Assembly (NCBI RefSeq): GCF_000373765.1
Contig: NZ_KB892382.1
Location: 108,944-172,943, forward strand
Origin: Legionella shakespearei DSM 23087
GTDB taxonomy: Bacteria; Pseudomonadota; Gammaproteobacteria; Legionellales; Legionellaceae
Direction: 5' to 3'
Length of the DNA: 64,000 bases
A model generated the notes under the pieces. That model was not told the DNA's origin. It did no database searches and saw only the letters and a program-made list of their open reading frames with translations. Position numbers and translations under genes: made by a program. Shown here piece after piece: positions 27,191-36,123 of the stretch; within the stretch, counting starts at the first letter, position 1; every line of letters starts with the position of its first letter.

Positions 27191-27578
27191 GGAGCTAAGC
27201 GATAAACATGTCTCAATATCTATTCAAAATAATATGATCTTGCCCTGCATATAACCCTATGCTATTGATGTAATGGCAAAATTTAAAATGTAAGCGCACT
27301 ATGTGTTGAAATAACTGATTACAGCAGTATAATGTATAGTTGATTTTACTATTATATTGACCATTTTTTAATAAATATGGTATTTTGTTGTTGTTTTATT
27401 TTGTGACATGAAACATGTATGTTTTGACTAAACCATTTGATAATCAGATTTGGCTTGAATCAACTACAGCTGTATATCACACCGTTTTATTCAGGATACA
27501 AGGATCAACACGAAGATTTTAAGGTCGTCTATTCCAACCGGGAATTGAATCTGGACCGTAATAATAAGTAGAGAGCTT
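27191..27578. other. Leader region of the MFS gene
   Basis: About 390 nt of AT-rich DNA without a convincing open frame. It contains the promoter at 27306-27333, which would give a leader of about 240 nt before the MFS start. No known riboswitch fold was recognised. Confidence 0.4.
27306..27333 (+). promoter_or_regulatory. Sigma-70-type promoter, TTGAAA-N16-TATAAT
   Basis: TTGAAA at 27306-27311 and a perfect TATAAT at 27328-27333 with a 16-bp spacer. It probably drives the MFS gene at 27579. Confidence 0.5.
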
Positions 27579-28871
27579 ATGAACAAAATAAATGCATCTT
27601 CTAAAGCTGAAGAACGTAATCGTAAAAATTATCTGGGTTTTGCCTGGTTAGTCTGGGGATTAGCTGCGGCTTTTTATTTTTCTGATTATATGGCGCGTGT
27701 TGCTCCAGGAGTAATGCACCGCTATTTGCAAATTGATTTTGGAATTAATGAGGCAGGTTTTGGAATTCTGACTGCATCTTTTTATATTCCCTATATTTTG
27801 ATGCAGATCCCTGTAGGATTAACGGTTGATCGTTTAAGCATCCGCTGGTTATTAACAACCATGTCTTTAGTAACCGCCTTTGGCTGCTGTGTGTTTGGCC
27901 TGGCAGATGGTTTATTAATGGCATCAATAGGTAGAATGTTAATAGGCTTTAGTGCTGCATTTGCTTTTGTTTGTTCGCTTCGTCTGGCCACATCCTGGTT
28001 TCCTCCAACCATGTTAGGCTTATTAGCGGGGCTGACTCAGGCTTTAGGGATGTTAGGAGCTGCTGCGGGTGAAGCACCAGTGTCTTTCCTGGTAAGTAAT
28101 GTAGGCTGGCGCCACAGTATGCTTATCATTGCGTTTTTATTCATTGCATTGGCTGGTCTGCTTTATCAGTTTATTCAAGACAAGCCAGGTGAGCATCGTC
28201 ATGAAGTACGCTCCACTAACCGCATTACTATCCTGCAAAGCCTGAAGATCATATTATCCAGCCGTCAAACCTGGTTGAATGCTCTGTATGCCGGATTTCT
28301 TTTTGGCCCCACTGCGGTCATTGGCGAAGCAATAGGCCCTGCTTATTTGCAGTTTGGCCGTGGGTTGGGGGCACATGCGGCTGCATTTGCTACTGGTTTG
28401 ATTTTTATTGGTTGGGGTATTAGCGGGCCTTTATCAGGCTGGCTGTCTGACAGGATGGGGCGCCGTAAGCCTTTAATGATCCTTTCTGCCGCTTTTGGCG
28501 TTGTTTTTACTACTTTATTTGTATTTTTACCGAATTTAAGCCAAACCAGTGCTTACCTTCTTTTCTTTGTTTTTGGCTTGACCAATACAGGAGTTGCTAT
28601 AGCTTATGCGGTGTCCACTGAACTTCACGACCGGAATGTTGTAGGAACTTCGATTGCGTTTACCAACATGACCTCTATTTTTGTGGGAGCCTTGTTGCAA
28701 CCATTAGTCGGGCGATTGGTTGATATGGTTTCCGGATCAAGGGCTTATAATGTAGAAACATTGCTGCTTTCTGATTTTCAGGCGGGTCTTAAAATATTGC
28801 CTTTATGTTCTTTGGTTGCTTTGATCCTTGCTTTCACGGTCAAGGAAACCTACTGCAAACCCGTCCGTTGA
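27579..28871 (+). CDS. MFS transporter (Pht-like possible)
   Basis: The 430-residue protein has 12 predicted membrane helices. The loop GLTVDRLSIRW follows helix 2 and LSDRMGRRKPLM lies between helices 8 and 9, both the MFS signature position. SDYMARVAPGVMHRYL near the N-terminus resembles Legionella MFS proteins, some of which (the Pht family) take up amino acids or nucleosides in the phagosome. Whether this is a Pht member cannot be said here. The last codons run into a family G inverted repeat. Confidence 0.75.
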   Translation: MNKINASSKAEERNRKNYLGFAWLVWGLAAAFYFSDYMARVAPGVMHRYLQIDFGINEAGFGILTASFYIPYILMQIPVGLTVDRLSIRWLLTTMSLVTAFGCCVFGLADGLLMASIGRMLIGFSAAFAFVCSLRLATSWFPPTMLGLLAGLTQALGMLGAAAGEAPVSFLVSNVGWRHSMLIIAFLFIALAGLLYQFIQDKPGEHRHEVRSTNRITILQSLKIILSSRQTWLNALYAGFLFGPTAVIGEAIGPAYLQFGRGLGAHAAAFATGLIFIGWGISGPLSGWLSDRMGRRKPLMILSAAFGVVFTTLFVFLPNLSQTSAYLLFFVFGLTNTGVAIAYAVSTELHDRNVVGTSIAFTNMTSIFVGALLQPLVGRLVDMVSGSRAYNVETLLLSDFQAGLKILPLCSLVALILAFTVKETYCKPVR

Positions 28872-28996
28872 ATGGGCATATTTGGTGCATCTTGAACGAT
28901 CGGGTGGGGTGAAAAAATGCTCACATACTTTATGTATGCTCCGCTTTTTTCACCCCACCCGATCGTCCAACCTGCACTCAAATCTGCCCATTCAAC
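28867..28996. repeat. Inverted repeat family G, nested
   Basis: Outer arms GTTGAATGGGCA/TGCCCATTCAAC and inner arms GATCGGGTGGGGTG/CACCCCACCCGATC surround a short AT-rich core. It covers the MFS stop codon and the start of the gap. It is seen once in this window. Confidence 0.75.
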
Positions 28997-29072
28997 TGCA
29001 TCTCTCCCTGGATTTAGAAAAGGCTTACATGCTTTGCATGTTGTGCCCGACCATCTTGGTGTTTGCCACTTC

Positions 29073-29100
29073 GATCCCGGCTGCAAGCAGACCGGGCTAC
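29073..29100. repeat. Palindromic repeat family B, half copy
   Basis: GATCCCGGCTGCAAGCAGAC to CTAC, followed by the same GCATTGTGC-type spacer seen at 10.15 kb. Confidence 0.75.
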
Positions 29101-29143
29101 GGCATTGTGCTACATCCAAAACTCTTCCATCAATAACAGATCC

Positions 29144-29246
29144 ACGTCGTCCTGAGCGCGTCTTTTTGCGCGAAGGATCTCCCCATACTGGCACCATGCC
29201 GATTTCGGGAGATCCTTCGCGCAAAAAGACGCGCTCAGGACGACGT
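29144..29246. repeat. Palindromic repeat family A, full copy
   Basis: Facing arms with TTTTTGCGCG stems and the core CCATACTGGCACCATGCCG. It is embedded between two B half copies. Confidence 0.85.
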
Positions 29247-29267
29247 AGATCTGGAACGACGTAGCGT

Positions 29268-29294
29268 GTAGCCCGGTCTGCTTGCAGCCGGGAT
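29268..29294. repeat. Palindromic repeat family B, half copy
   Basis: GTAGCCCGGTCTGCTTGCAG and then CCGGGAT, facing the copy at 29073 across the A element. The whole 29.07-29.29 kb stretch is a nested B-A-B palindrome. Confidence 0.75.
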
Positions 29295-29511
29295 TGACGT
29301 GGCAAAAACCAAAATGCGCTCAGGACAACGCCGACCTATCAATTATTATCTTGTCTTTTATTTGCACTCACCTTCAAACTAAGCAACAAATCATGATTTT
29401 TCCTTTAAATTTCAATCTTCTTTCACACTATTATATGATTTACTGCTATACTTTCCGCAGCGACTTGCTGCAATAGAGTAACGCTGCTTGCAAACTAACA
29501 TGGAGATAATA

Positions 29512-30966
29512 ATGAAAAAACTTACAGGATTAGTAATTATCCTGGCTGTTTTAATCCTGGGCGGATATTATGGCATGGGAATAATGACAGAAAGAACGAT
29601 TAAAAAGAATGTAGAAGCTATTAATCAATCTAATGGCCTTTTTGCTGATATCGAGCAATACAATCGAGGATGGTTTAGCTCGGATGCTAAAGTGAAATGG
29701 CGTTTGCATGTTCCTGAGCGTATCGTTAAAGACGCTAATGGTCAATCACAAACTGTTGCAGCCCAGGATTACCAGATGGATATGCCCATTGTAATTCATC
29801 ATGGTCCTTTTATATTTGCCAATAACAAATTGCGTTTTGGTATGGGATACGCTGAAACAGTATTTCCTTTCCCTGAGCAATATAATCAGCAATTTGATTC
29901 CATGTTTACCGCCGAATCCAAAAAACCTCAGCTGGATTTAAATATTTTTGTAAACTATTTCAATAACAGTACCGTTGAGTTATCACTGCCTTCATTCAAT
30001 TTAATTGCTAAAGAAGGTAACGGCAAATTTGACTGGCTGGGTATGGAAAGTTCTACAGCAATGACTTCAAACCTTGATAAGGTGGATGGGGATATTGTAA
30101 TCAATGGCATGAACATTTCTAAAGATGATACCAAAATCACTTTAGGTAAAGTGACCAGTGAATACGATTTACATCAAACCCCTGCCGGATTGCTTTTAGG
30201 CGAAGCAAGTTTTACCTTGCCTTCTTTTGATGTTCTTGTGAAAGACCAAAAAATGTTTTCAATCACTGATTTTCTGCTCAGTTCAAGTAGTGACATCGAA
30301 GACAGCCTGTTTAGCACTCATTTCAATGCTGAATTAAAATCAGTAGTAGCCAATGGTCAGTCTTATGGCCCAGGTGAGTTAGAGATTGCATTGAGAAATC
30401 TGGATGCTGATGTATTAGCCAAAATAAATGAGCAGGCTACAGCAATGCAAAACGGCAGTGATGCACAACGCCAACAGGCAATGATGGCATTATTACCCGA
30501 ATTACCTAAATTATTCAGCAAGGGTGCTGAGTTTGAAATATCAAAACTTAGCCTTAAAATTCCAGAAGGAACAATTGACGGTAATTTACTGATTACCTTA
30601 CCCAAAGGTGACAGCTCAAACCCGTTTGAACTGATTCAAAAAGTTCAGGGTAATGCTAAATTGAAGATGCCTACTGCTGTAGTAAAACAATTAATGCAGC
30701 AATCAGTAATGCAGCAGATGTCAAACCAACCTGACATGCAGCAAGCTCTGATTCAGCAAATGCAAAGCACACAGCCACAGGCAAGCCAGACTCCACCAAC
30801 AACAGAGCAGTTAGCCGCAATGCAAACTGACAAGCAAATTGCAGCGTTGGAGCAATCTGGCCTTATTACCATTGATGGTTCCGACTATGTTATTGAGCTG
30901 AACCTGGAACAAGGTAAAGTTTCTGTTAATGGAAAGCCATTTGATCCATCCATGTTAAAATTCTGA
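29512..30966 (+). CDS. DUF945 (YdgA-like) protein
   Basis: The 484-residue protein begins with an N-terminal membrane anchor or signal (residues 4-26, GLVIILAVLILGGYYGMGI). The DUF945 pattern follows, including a conserved YNRGWFSSDAKVKW near residues 54-67. Most of it is repeating beta-strand, as in AsmA/YdgA-like periplasmic proteins. A Q/P-rich region lies near residues 398-445. The ATG at 29512 is set by GGAG 6 nt upstream. The family's function is not established; E. coli YdgA is linked to motility in some studies. Confidence 0.75.
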   Translation: MKKLTGLVIILAVLILGGYYGMGIMTERTIKKNVEAINQSNGLFADIEQYNRGWFSSDAKVKWRLHVPERIVKDANGQSQTVAAQDYQMDMPIVIHHGPFIFANNKLRFGMGYAETVFPFPEQYNQQFDSMFTAESKKPQLDLNIFVNYFNNSTVELSLPSFNLIAKEGNGKFDWLGMESSTAMTSNLDKVDGDIVINGMNISKDDTKITLGKVTSEYDLHQTPAGLLLGEASFTLPSFDVLVKDQKMFSITDFLLSSSSDIEDSLFSTHFNAELKSVVANGQSYGPGELEIALRNLDADVLAKINEQATAMQNGSDAQRQQAMMALLPELPKLFSKGAEFEISKLSLKIPEGTIDGNLLITLPKGDSSNPFELIQKVQGNAKLKMPTAVVKQLMQQSVMQQMSNQPDMQQALIQQMQSTQPQASQTPPTTEQLAAMQTDKQIAALEQSGLITIDGSDYVIELNLEQGKVSVNGKPFDPSMLKF

Positions 30967-30983
30967 TACACACTTCAATTAAG

Positions 30984-31010
30984 GGATAAGCCATCTTGGC
31001 TTATCCTTTC
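30984..31010 (+). terminator. Terminator after the DUF945 gene
   Basis: GGATAAGCC-ATCTT-GGCTTATCC, a perfect 9-bp stem followed by TTTC. Confidence 0.6.
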
Positions 31011-31091
31011 CCCAATAAAAATCAAATGTCAATAAAGTAGAGCGCAGATTATTAAATATTGAATTTTAACGCAGTTTTTTTTGTTCTACCC

Positions 31092-31120
31092 TTGTCTCGA
31101 ATTGCTCAATTCGGTAATAT
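31092..31120 (+). promoter_or_regulatory. fis promoter with palindromic spacer
   Basis: TTGTCT and TAATAT are separated by 17 nt. The spacer is nearly all taken up by a perfect inverted repeat, CGAATTG-CT-CAATTCG (31098-31113), a good candidate operator. Confidence 0.6.
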
Positions 31121-31149
31121 ACTGCTTTTAAAAGGAGGAGCTAATAATA

Positions 31150-31431
31150 ATGACAACAATCAGTAATGATGCAGGCGATACTACTGCGTCACTAGCCGAA
31201 AGCGTAACTCATTCAGTGCAAAAATATTTTTCAGAGCTTAAGGGAACTGATCCTGTTGACTTATACCAGTTTGTGCTTGAAGAAATAGAGACCCCTTTAT
31301 TCAGAGCGGTCATGGAACATTGCAAGTACAATCAGTCTCGTGCTGCTATCATGCTGGGCATTAGTCGTGGAACTTTAAGAACTAAATTACGCCGTTATTT
31401 TGATGACAAATATGTTGGTACGCGTGATTAA
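31150..31431 (+). CDS. fis: Fis-family nucleoid protein / DNA-binding regulator
   Basis: The 93-residue protein has the Fis domain. Residues 35-55 form the dimer helices (PVDLYQFVLEEIETPLFRAV) and 63-85 the helix-turn-helix (NQSRAAIMLGISRGTLRTKL, then RRYF). Fis bends DNA and regulates growth-phase genes; Legionella has several Fis paralogues, and which one this is cannot be told here. An AAGGAGGAG ribosome site is strong. Unlike many enterobacteria, it is not behind a dus gene but stands alone between its own promoter and terminator. Confidence 0.85.
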   Translation: MTTISNDAGDTTASLAESVTHSVQKYFSELKGTDPVDLYQFVLEEIETPLFRAVMEHCKYNQSRAAIMLGISRGTLRTKLRRYFDDKYVGTRD

Positions 31432-31445
31432 ATAATTGCAGTAAT

Positions 31446-31473
31446 AAAAAAGGGAGCTTGGCTCCCTTTTTTA
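31446..31473 (+). terminator. Rho-independent terminator of fis
   Basis: AGGGAGC-TTG-GCTCCCT stem flanked by A and T runs. A classic intrinsic terminator shape. Confidence 0.85.
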
Positions 31474-31519
31474 TTGTCTGAAGCATAAAATTCACAACGC
31501 TCATTTTAAGGAAAAAGCC

Positions 31520-32794
31520 GTGCACAAAGATCAACGTAAGCTATTAATACTTTCCAGTCTCGGTGGCGTTTTAGAGTTTTATGATTTTATTATCTTTGCC
31601 TTGTTCGCCGGATACATCTCCAATGCTTTTTTTCCTGCTTCAAATGAGCTCGCCAGTTTATTAATCACCTTTGCTACCTTTGCCATTGGTTATCTGGTAA
31701 GACCTTTAGGGGGTATTGTATTCGGCCATTTTGGCGACCGTATAGGCCGCAAAGCAACGTTTACCGTGTCTATATTAATTATGGCTCTGGCGACATTAGG
31801 CATAGCCTGTATCCCAACCTACGACGTTATAGGAATCACAGCTCCTGTTCTGGTTATCTTTTGCCGCATTTTGCAAGGACTGTCCATCGGCGGAGAAATT
31901 CCTGGCGCAATTACCTATGTCAGTGAATCATTTACTGAGTATAAAGGCCTGGCCTGCGGCATCATTTTCTGTGCGCTGACTTTAGGAGTAGTGTTAGGAT
32001 CTGTAGTACATGCCTCCATCATTAGTTTATTTTCTGAGACACAAATGAACTCTTATGGTTGGAGAATCCCGTTTGCACTGGGTGGGATATTTGGTTTATT
32101 AAGTTATGTTTTACGTAAAGATTTGCATGAATCCTCTTCATTTTTATCTATTGGTCATGACGTTGAAAAGTTTCCTGTAATCACGGTTTTCAGGAAGCAA
32201 TTTCGTTCAGTCATTGCAGGGGCTTTTCTGGCAGCACTATGTGCCGTTATCATCACCTCATTTTTCTTATTTATACCGGCCTATTTTACTAATGTATTGC
32301 ATTTGCCTGCTAATACTTATATTTGGGAGCGTACTATAGCCATTGCGTGCGGCTCGTCTTTAACGGTATTTTTTGGTTACATGACTGATGTATTTAATGT
32401 GAGACGCTTAATCATGGTTTTAGCGATAATGACGGCTTTGCTGGCTTATCCTGTATTTCTGATTTATGTTTCCTATCCAGGGCTTTATTTCCTGTCATTT
32501 ATCGCCAGCGCTATTCTGCTTGGCTTTTCAGCGGGCATTATTCCAAGGTTACTCAGTGAGTTATTTCCTACAAACATCCGGTACAGTGGAATTGCCGTAA
32601 GTTATAATTTTGGTTTTGCAATTTTTGGTGGTTTAACGCCCTTTATTTCTTTATCCTTAATTTATTACACCGATAAGCCAACTATACCGGCTTTATATCT
32701 AATCACGGTGTCATCATTGACAATAATGTCGTTATTCTTCATACGGCGACAATACAATAAGAATGATTTTGTAGCCTGTATTAGCGAAGCGTAA
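31520..32794 (+). CDS. MFS metabolite:H+ symporter (ProP/MHS type)
   Basis: The 424-residue transporter starts at a GTG with AAGGAAAAA upstream. GHFGDRIGRKATF between helices 2 and 3 is the MHS-family signature, shared with ProP and shikimate/citrate transporters. Twelve helices are predictable. The last residues, VACISEA, and the stop are encoded by a family B repeat (from 32771), so the native C-terminus has probably been replaced. Substrate unknown; osmolyte or organic-acid uptake is a guess by family. Confidence 0.8.
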   Translation: MHKDQRKLLILSSLGGVLEFYDFIIFALFAGYISNAFFPASNELASLLITFATFAIGYLVRPLGGIVFGHFGDRIGRKATFTVSILIMALATLGIACIPTYDVIGITAPVLVIFCRILQGLSIGGEIPGAITYVSESFTEYKGLACGIIFCALTLGVVLGSVVHASIISLFSETQMNSYGWRIPFALGGIFGLLSYVLRKDLHESSSFLSIGHDVEKFPVITVFRKQFRSVIAGAFLAALCAVIITSFFLFIPAYFTNVLHLPANTYIWERTIAIACGSSLTVFFGYMTDVFNVRRLIMVLAIMTALLAYPVFLIYVSYPGLYFLSFIASAILLGFSAGIIPRLLSELFPTNIRYSGIAVSYNFGFAIFGGLTPFISLSLIYYTDKPTIPALYLITVSSLTIMSLFFIRRQYNKNDFVACISEA

Positions 32795-32846
32795 TACAGG
32801 AACGCAGCGGTACTTTCCCGTATTACGCTCCGCTAATACGGGCTAC
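32771..32846. repeat. Palindromic repeat family B, overlapping a gene end
   Basis: GTAGCCTGTATTAGCGAAGC faces CGCTAATACGGGCTAC. The left arm forms the last coding codons and the TAA of the MHS transporter. Confidence 0.8.
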
Positions 32847-32897
32847 GAATCCACTGAATAATGGCAGGGCTACACGCTGGGCATTCTCTAGACAATT

Positions 32898-33761
32898 TCA
32901 TTGTATGTACTCTATAAACTGAGAGAATACAATCGCTACCCCGGATAATGAGGCAATCCATTTTACTTTTTTGGAAATCAGATTGTTAAAGATCAGCAAT
33001 AAGCTGGCCACTGGATTTCTATTTTTACTTTTCTTGAGACGATGGTACAACGCTGGATTTTTAATCAATTTATGATGAAGGGAATATATTATAGCAGTGA
33101 CTATCTTGTATATTTTGAATGAACTTATAAAAAACAATTGCTCACCTTGATGTGCATTGGGGTTTAGTTTATAAAAAAAACGCGACATAGGTGATTTTAC
33201 TTTTCTATCTTTTATATGAAATGTACCCTCTATCTTATTACACAAATCGTAAGTAACAATGTTGCCGTCAATGATGCGATATTCTGTTATACCAATATCC
33301 TTTATGCAATGTTCCATTAAATCGGTAATTTCCGAAGGGGTCGTTTCATATGGACTAGGCCAACAAGGCTTATGGTGTTGGGCGTATGAAAACGAACCTG
33401 AACTGGAAGAAAGGGCGGACCAGAATTTGTTTTTAAATGGATGCTTTAAAAAAAGATACGCCATGGACTTAAATAGCGAATGGGGTAGACATCCTTCGTG
33501 CTTGTATTGATCTTCAACGACTGTATTACCCACGTATATAAGGATGTTATTCTTACATTGAACAAACTGTATGCCAACTGTTGCGATAAGTTGATTGGTA
33601 TCTTTATGATAATATAAATAAATTTTATCACGTGGCTTTAATAGTTCGAGTATGCAATTTCGGCTGAGAGTGATGTATTTCTGATGAAGGGTAACTATAT
33701 CGTCTTTTTGATGGTTAGTTAAGTCTCGTGGTTTAACAATAACACACTTTGATTGCTTCAT
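32898..33761 (-). CDS. Orphan protein, possible GNAT-like acyltransferase
   Basis: The 287-residue protein starts after an AGGTGAGG ribosome site. Residues 55-110 show a strand (LIATVGIQFVQ), a second strand (NILIYVGNTVVEDQYKHEG) and then a helix. The order recalls a GNAT or N-acyl-amino-acid-synthase fold, but no acetyl-CoA signature is clear. The C-terminal part has a hydrophobic helix (about 265-285). It lies in an AT-rich block with another orphan and an oxidase relic. It could be a laterally acquired or effector gene; neither is shown. Confidence 0.4.
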   Translation of the reverse strand: MKQSKCVIVKPRDLTNHQKDDIVTLHQKYITLSRNCILELLKPRDKIYLYYHKDTNQLIATVGIQFVQCKNNILIYVGNTVVEDQYKHEGCLPHSLFKSMAYLFLKHPFKNKFWSALSSSSGSFSYAQHHKPCWPSPYETTPSEITDLMEHCIKDIGITEYRIIDGNIVTYDLCNKIEGTFHIKDRKVKSPMSRFFYKLNPNAHQGEQLFFISSFKIYKIVTAIIYSLHHKLIKNPALYHRLKKSKNRNPVASLLLIFNNLISKKVKWIASLSGVAIVFSQFIEYIQ

Positions 33762-33962
33762 AGCCTCACCTCTATAGAGTACTTATAGATATATGACTTC
33801 CGCAGACCTGGTAACAGAATAAAAATAAGTATAGTCCATAAAAGGCAAAAGTGATCAATATTTGATCATTTTTGCACTCTAAAATATCATCTCTCATCAG
33901 GTCTATAATTAATTAGATTTTAAAATTAACCGATATTGATCTGAGACTTTAATAGAAATTAA

Positions 33963-34091
33963 TCGGTCTATGGAAAACAAAAATTAATAGCGTACAGAGA
34001 TTCATTGCATTATGATTTAGTTGAAAAAATCAAGAAAGCGCTGGATCCTAATAACATTCTTTCTCCAGGTCGCTATCATCCTCTTAAATGA
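33963..34091 (+). pseudogene. Relic of an FAD-linked oxidase C-terminus
   Basis: An open frame of about 42 codons before a TGA reads VEKIKKALDPNNILSPGRY near its end. This matches the C-terminal signature of FAD-linked oxidases such as vanillyl-alcohol oxidase or glycolate oxidase (ALDPNxILSPGxY). It has no start, no ribosome site and no upstream domain. An in-frame TAA precedes it, so only the 3' end of a former gene is left. Confidence 0.7.
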
Positions 34092-34097
34092 TTATTC

Positions 34098-34808
34098 TTA
34101 CCTTACAGAACGTTTGCTAAATCGCTCTAAAATATGAATATCCTTGGATGCAAGGGTATAAATTCTCGAGAGTGCAACTTCTTTCAAGGAATCAAATTCA
34201 TTTTTTATCAGGTTAATTGCTTTATTGTCAGGTATTTCATAGGGAGTATTCTCTATAATATTTTTCATCTGCAACACATGGATCGGATTATAAAAATAAT
34301 AATTATTTTTATCATACAATTCTTTTTTAAAGCTTAATTTAGAGATTTCATTGTAAAGTTCTATTTTATTCAAGCACTTATAATTTCTTTGATAGATAAA
34401 ACATATTTTGCTCATCAAAAAGAATTCTTTCGATAAGCCGGATAAGTATTTTGTTAATATAGAACAATTAATTACAGGGAGCCCTAAGCCTATATAGTTA
34501 AGAAACAGTAAATTAAATACTCTGTCTATATAGCGCTCAAGATTGTCTTCTTTATTTTGTTTAATGCAGTCGTGAATATAGCTAAAATCCAGGTCACAAC
34601 AGGAAAAACCGATGTCTTCTTGTAAATACCAAATGACGTAATAGGTATCAAAAGGCTGGTTGATGTATTTTTTAGCAATCGAATCCTGAAGAGTTCTTAT
34701 TTCGTCAATCAGCTTTGAGGTCATTACACCTGGAGTATTGGGTTTCAAATAAACAATAATTCCATTTCTGTCTAGTTCATGTAAGGCTAACAGTTCCAGA
34801 TCCATCAT
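34098..34808 (-). CDS. Orphan AT-rich protein, unknown
   Basis: The protein of about 236 residues is rich in Ile, Asn, Lys and Tyr. No motif, signal peptide or membrane helix is recognised. The ATG at 34808 follows AAAGGAAAG; the frame opens earlier at 34829. Its composition is more AT-rich than the flanking core genes and it sits 6 nt beyond the oxidase relic, both consistent with an acquired segment. It could be an effector, but its C-terminus lacks a clear E-block. Confidence 0.45.
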   Translation of the reverse strand: MMDLELLALHELDRNGIIVYLKPNTPGVMTSKLIDEIRTLQDSIAKKYINQPFDTYYVIWYLQEDIGFSCCDLDFSYIHDCIKQNKEDNLERYIDRVFNLLFLNYIGLGLPVINCSILTKYLSGLSKEFFLMSKICFIYQRNYKCLNKIELYNEISKLSFKKELYDKNNYYFYNPIHVLQMKNIIENTPYEIPDNKAINLIKNEFDSLKEVALSRIYTLASKDIHILERFSKRSVR

Positions 34809-34946
34809 AGGCTTTCCTTTACTGAGCACAATTGTAATCTGTCAAGATATCTCTAGAGAGTTGTAAAAACATAGAGAGTTTACAATCGCTCCACGTATTC
34901 TATCTCTTAGTTATAGAGTATTTTTTGTACAAGTCAAGGTGGTTTT

Positions 34947-34959
34947 GTAGCCCGGTCTC
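34947..34959. repeat. Palindromic repeat family B, truncated
   Basis: GTAGCCCGGTCTC and then unrelated sequence: a B arm cut short about 25 nt before the D element. Confidence 0.5.
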
Positions 34960-34985
34960 AATCAAGCTCTGTGCTGCAACAAAAA

Positions 34986-35078
34986 TTCCGCTTCCTGACG
35001 GTCGCGGCTCGGTTTTCGGTGCACGATGAAGTCAATACGAACGCAGGAAAACCGAGCCGCGACCGTCAGGAAGCGGAA
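34986..35078. repeat. Palindromic repeat family D, copy 2 (inverted)
   Basis: The arms TTCCGCTTCCTGACGGTCGC and GCGACCGTCAGGAAGCGGAA pair perfectly. The core is the reverse complement of the core in copy 1, so the two copies are in opposite orientation. Confidence 0.8.
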
Positions 35079-35117
35079 CAGTGATACTGGCAGGGACAGT
35101 GTTTCTGCTCTGAACCC

Positions 35118-35147
35118 ATGGATCCCTCGGACAAGCCGAGGGATGTC
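35118..35147. repeat. Small hairpin near prs
   Basis: ATCCCTCGG-ACAAG-CCGAGGGAT stem, about 30 nt before the prs stop on the other strand. It resembles a short form of family E; it may act in prs termination. Confidence 0.45.
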
Positions 35148-35175
35148 GGAGTCAATCCCAGATGAGGAGAATGCT

Positions 35176-36123
35176 TTATTCGGCAAACATAGAGCTGACA
35201 GATTCTTCTACATTCACTCGCTTGATGGCCTGAGCCAGCATATCGGCAAGGCTTACTACGCGAATTTTTTCGCAGCTTTGCGCTTCTGAGGATAAGGGGA
35301 TAGTATCTGTTACTACTACTTCATCAAGACAAGAATGTCTTATATTTTTCACTGCTGGGCCTGATAATACAGGGTGGGTGATAAATGCTCTCACGCTTTT
35401 TGCCCCATTTCTCTTTAATTCAAGTGCGGCAGTACAAAGCGTTCCGGCAGTATCCACAATATCGTCAACAATAATACAGTTTTTATCTGCTGGCTCACCA
35501 ATAATATGCATCACTTCTGATTTATTGGGGCCACTACGGCGTTTATCAATAATAGATAACTCTGCATCATCCAACCGTTTAGCAACAGCTCTGGCTCTCA
35601 CCACGCCACCTACATCAGGGGACACTACCATGATGTTATCCAGATTTTGCTTTTTAATTTCTTCAATCAGTATGGGTGTTGCGTATACGTTATCCACAGG
35701 CATATAGAAAAAGCCCTGAATTTGATCCGCGTGTAAATCTACAGTGAGAACACGGCAAATACCAACAGAGGCCATCATATCTGCGACTACTTTCGCAGTG
35801 ATAGGAACCCGTGCAGAGCGAACGCGTCTGTCCTGGCGAGCATAACCAAAATAAGGCACTACAGCAGTAATCCTGCCTGCAGAAGAGCGTCGCAAGGCAT
35901 CCGCCATGGTGAGCAGTTCCATCAGGTTATTGTTTGAAGGAGCACAGGTTGATTGCAGAACGAAAACATCTTTACCGCGAACATTTTCCAATATCTCAAC
36001 CATGGTTTCGCCATCGCTGAACGTGCCAACGGTCGCCTGACCAATGGGAAGCTGCAAATGTGAGGAAATTTTAAGTGCTAATTCCGGGTTAGCATTCCCT
36101 GTAAATATCATCATTGTGGACAT
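35176..36123 (-). CDS. prs: Ribose-phosphate pyrophosphokinase
   Basis: Prs makes PRPP from ribose-5-phosphate and ATP for nucleotide, His, Trp and NAD synthesis. The start at 36123 gives the family opening [13 protein letters not shown]; the frame is open to 36225, but that part is AT-rich leader. The 315-residue length is standard. The flexible loop [16 protein letters not shown], the [11 protein letters not shown] metal/ATP segment and the PRPP-binding [11 protein letters not shown] are all intact. It lies 177 nt downstream of tRNA-Gln, a common arrangement. Confidence 0.95.
   Translation of the reverse strand: MSTMMIFTGNANPELALKISSHLQLPIGQATVGTFSDGETMVEILENVRGKDVFVLQSTCAPSNNNLMELLTMADALRRSSAGRITAVVPYFGYARQDRRVRSARVPITAKVVADMMASVGICRVLTVDLHADQIQGFFYMPVDNVYATPILIEEIKKQNLDNIMVVSPDVGGVVRARAVAKRLDDAELSIIDKRRSGPNKSEVMHIIGEPADKNCIIVDDIVDTAGTLCTAALELKRNGAKSVRAFITHPVLSGPAVKNIRHSCLDEVVVTDTIPLSSEAQSCEKIRVVSLADMLAQAIKRVNVEESVSSMFAE

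Noticed and set aside
27191..27578. Riboswitch in the leader of the MFS gene
   Set aside because: The leader is long enough, but no known aptamer core or paired stems were recognised.
28850..29305. 151-residue open frame on the minus strand
   Set aside because: It is built from family G, B and A repeats read through in one frame; there is no ribosome site and it overlaps the MFS end.
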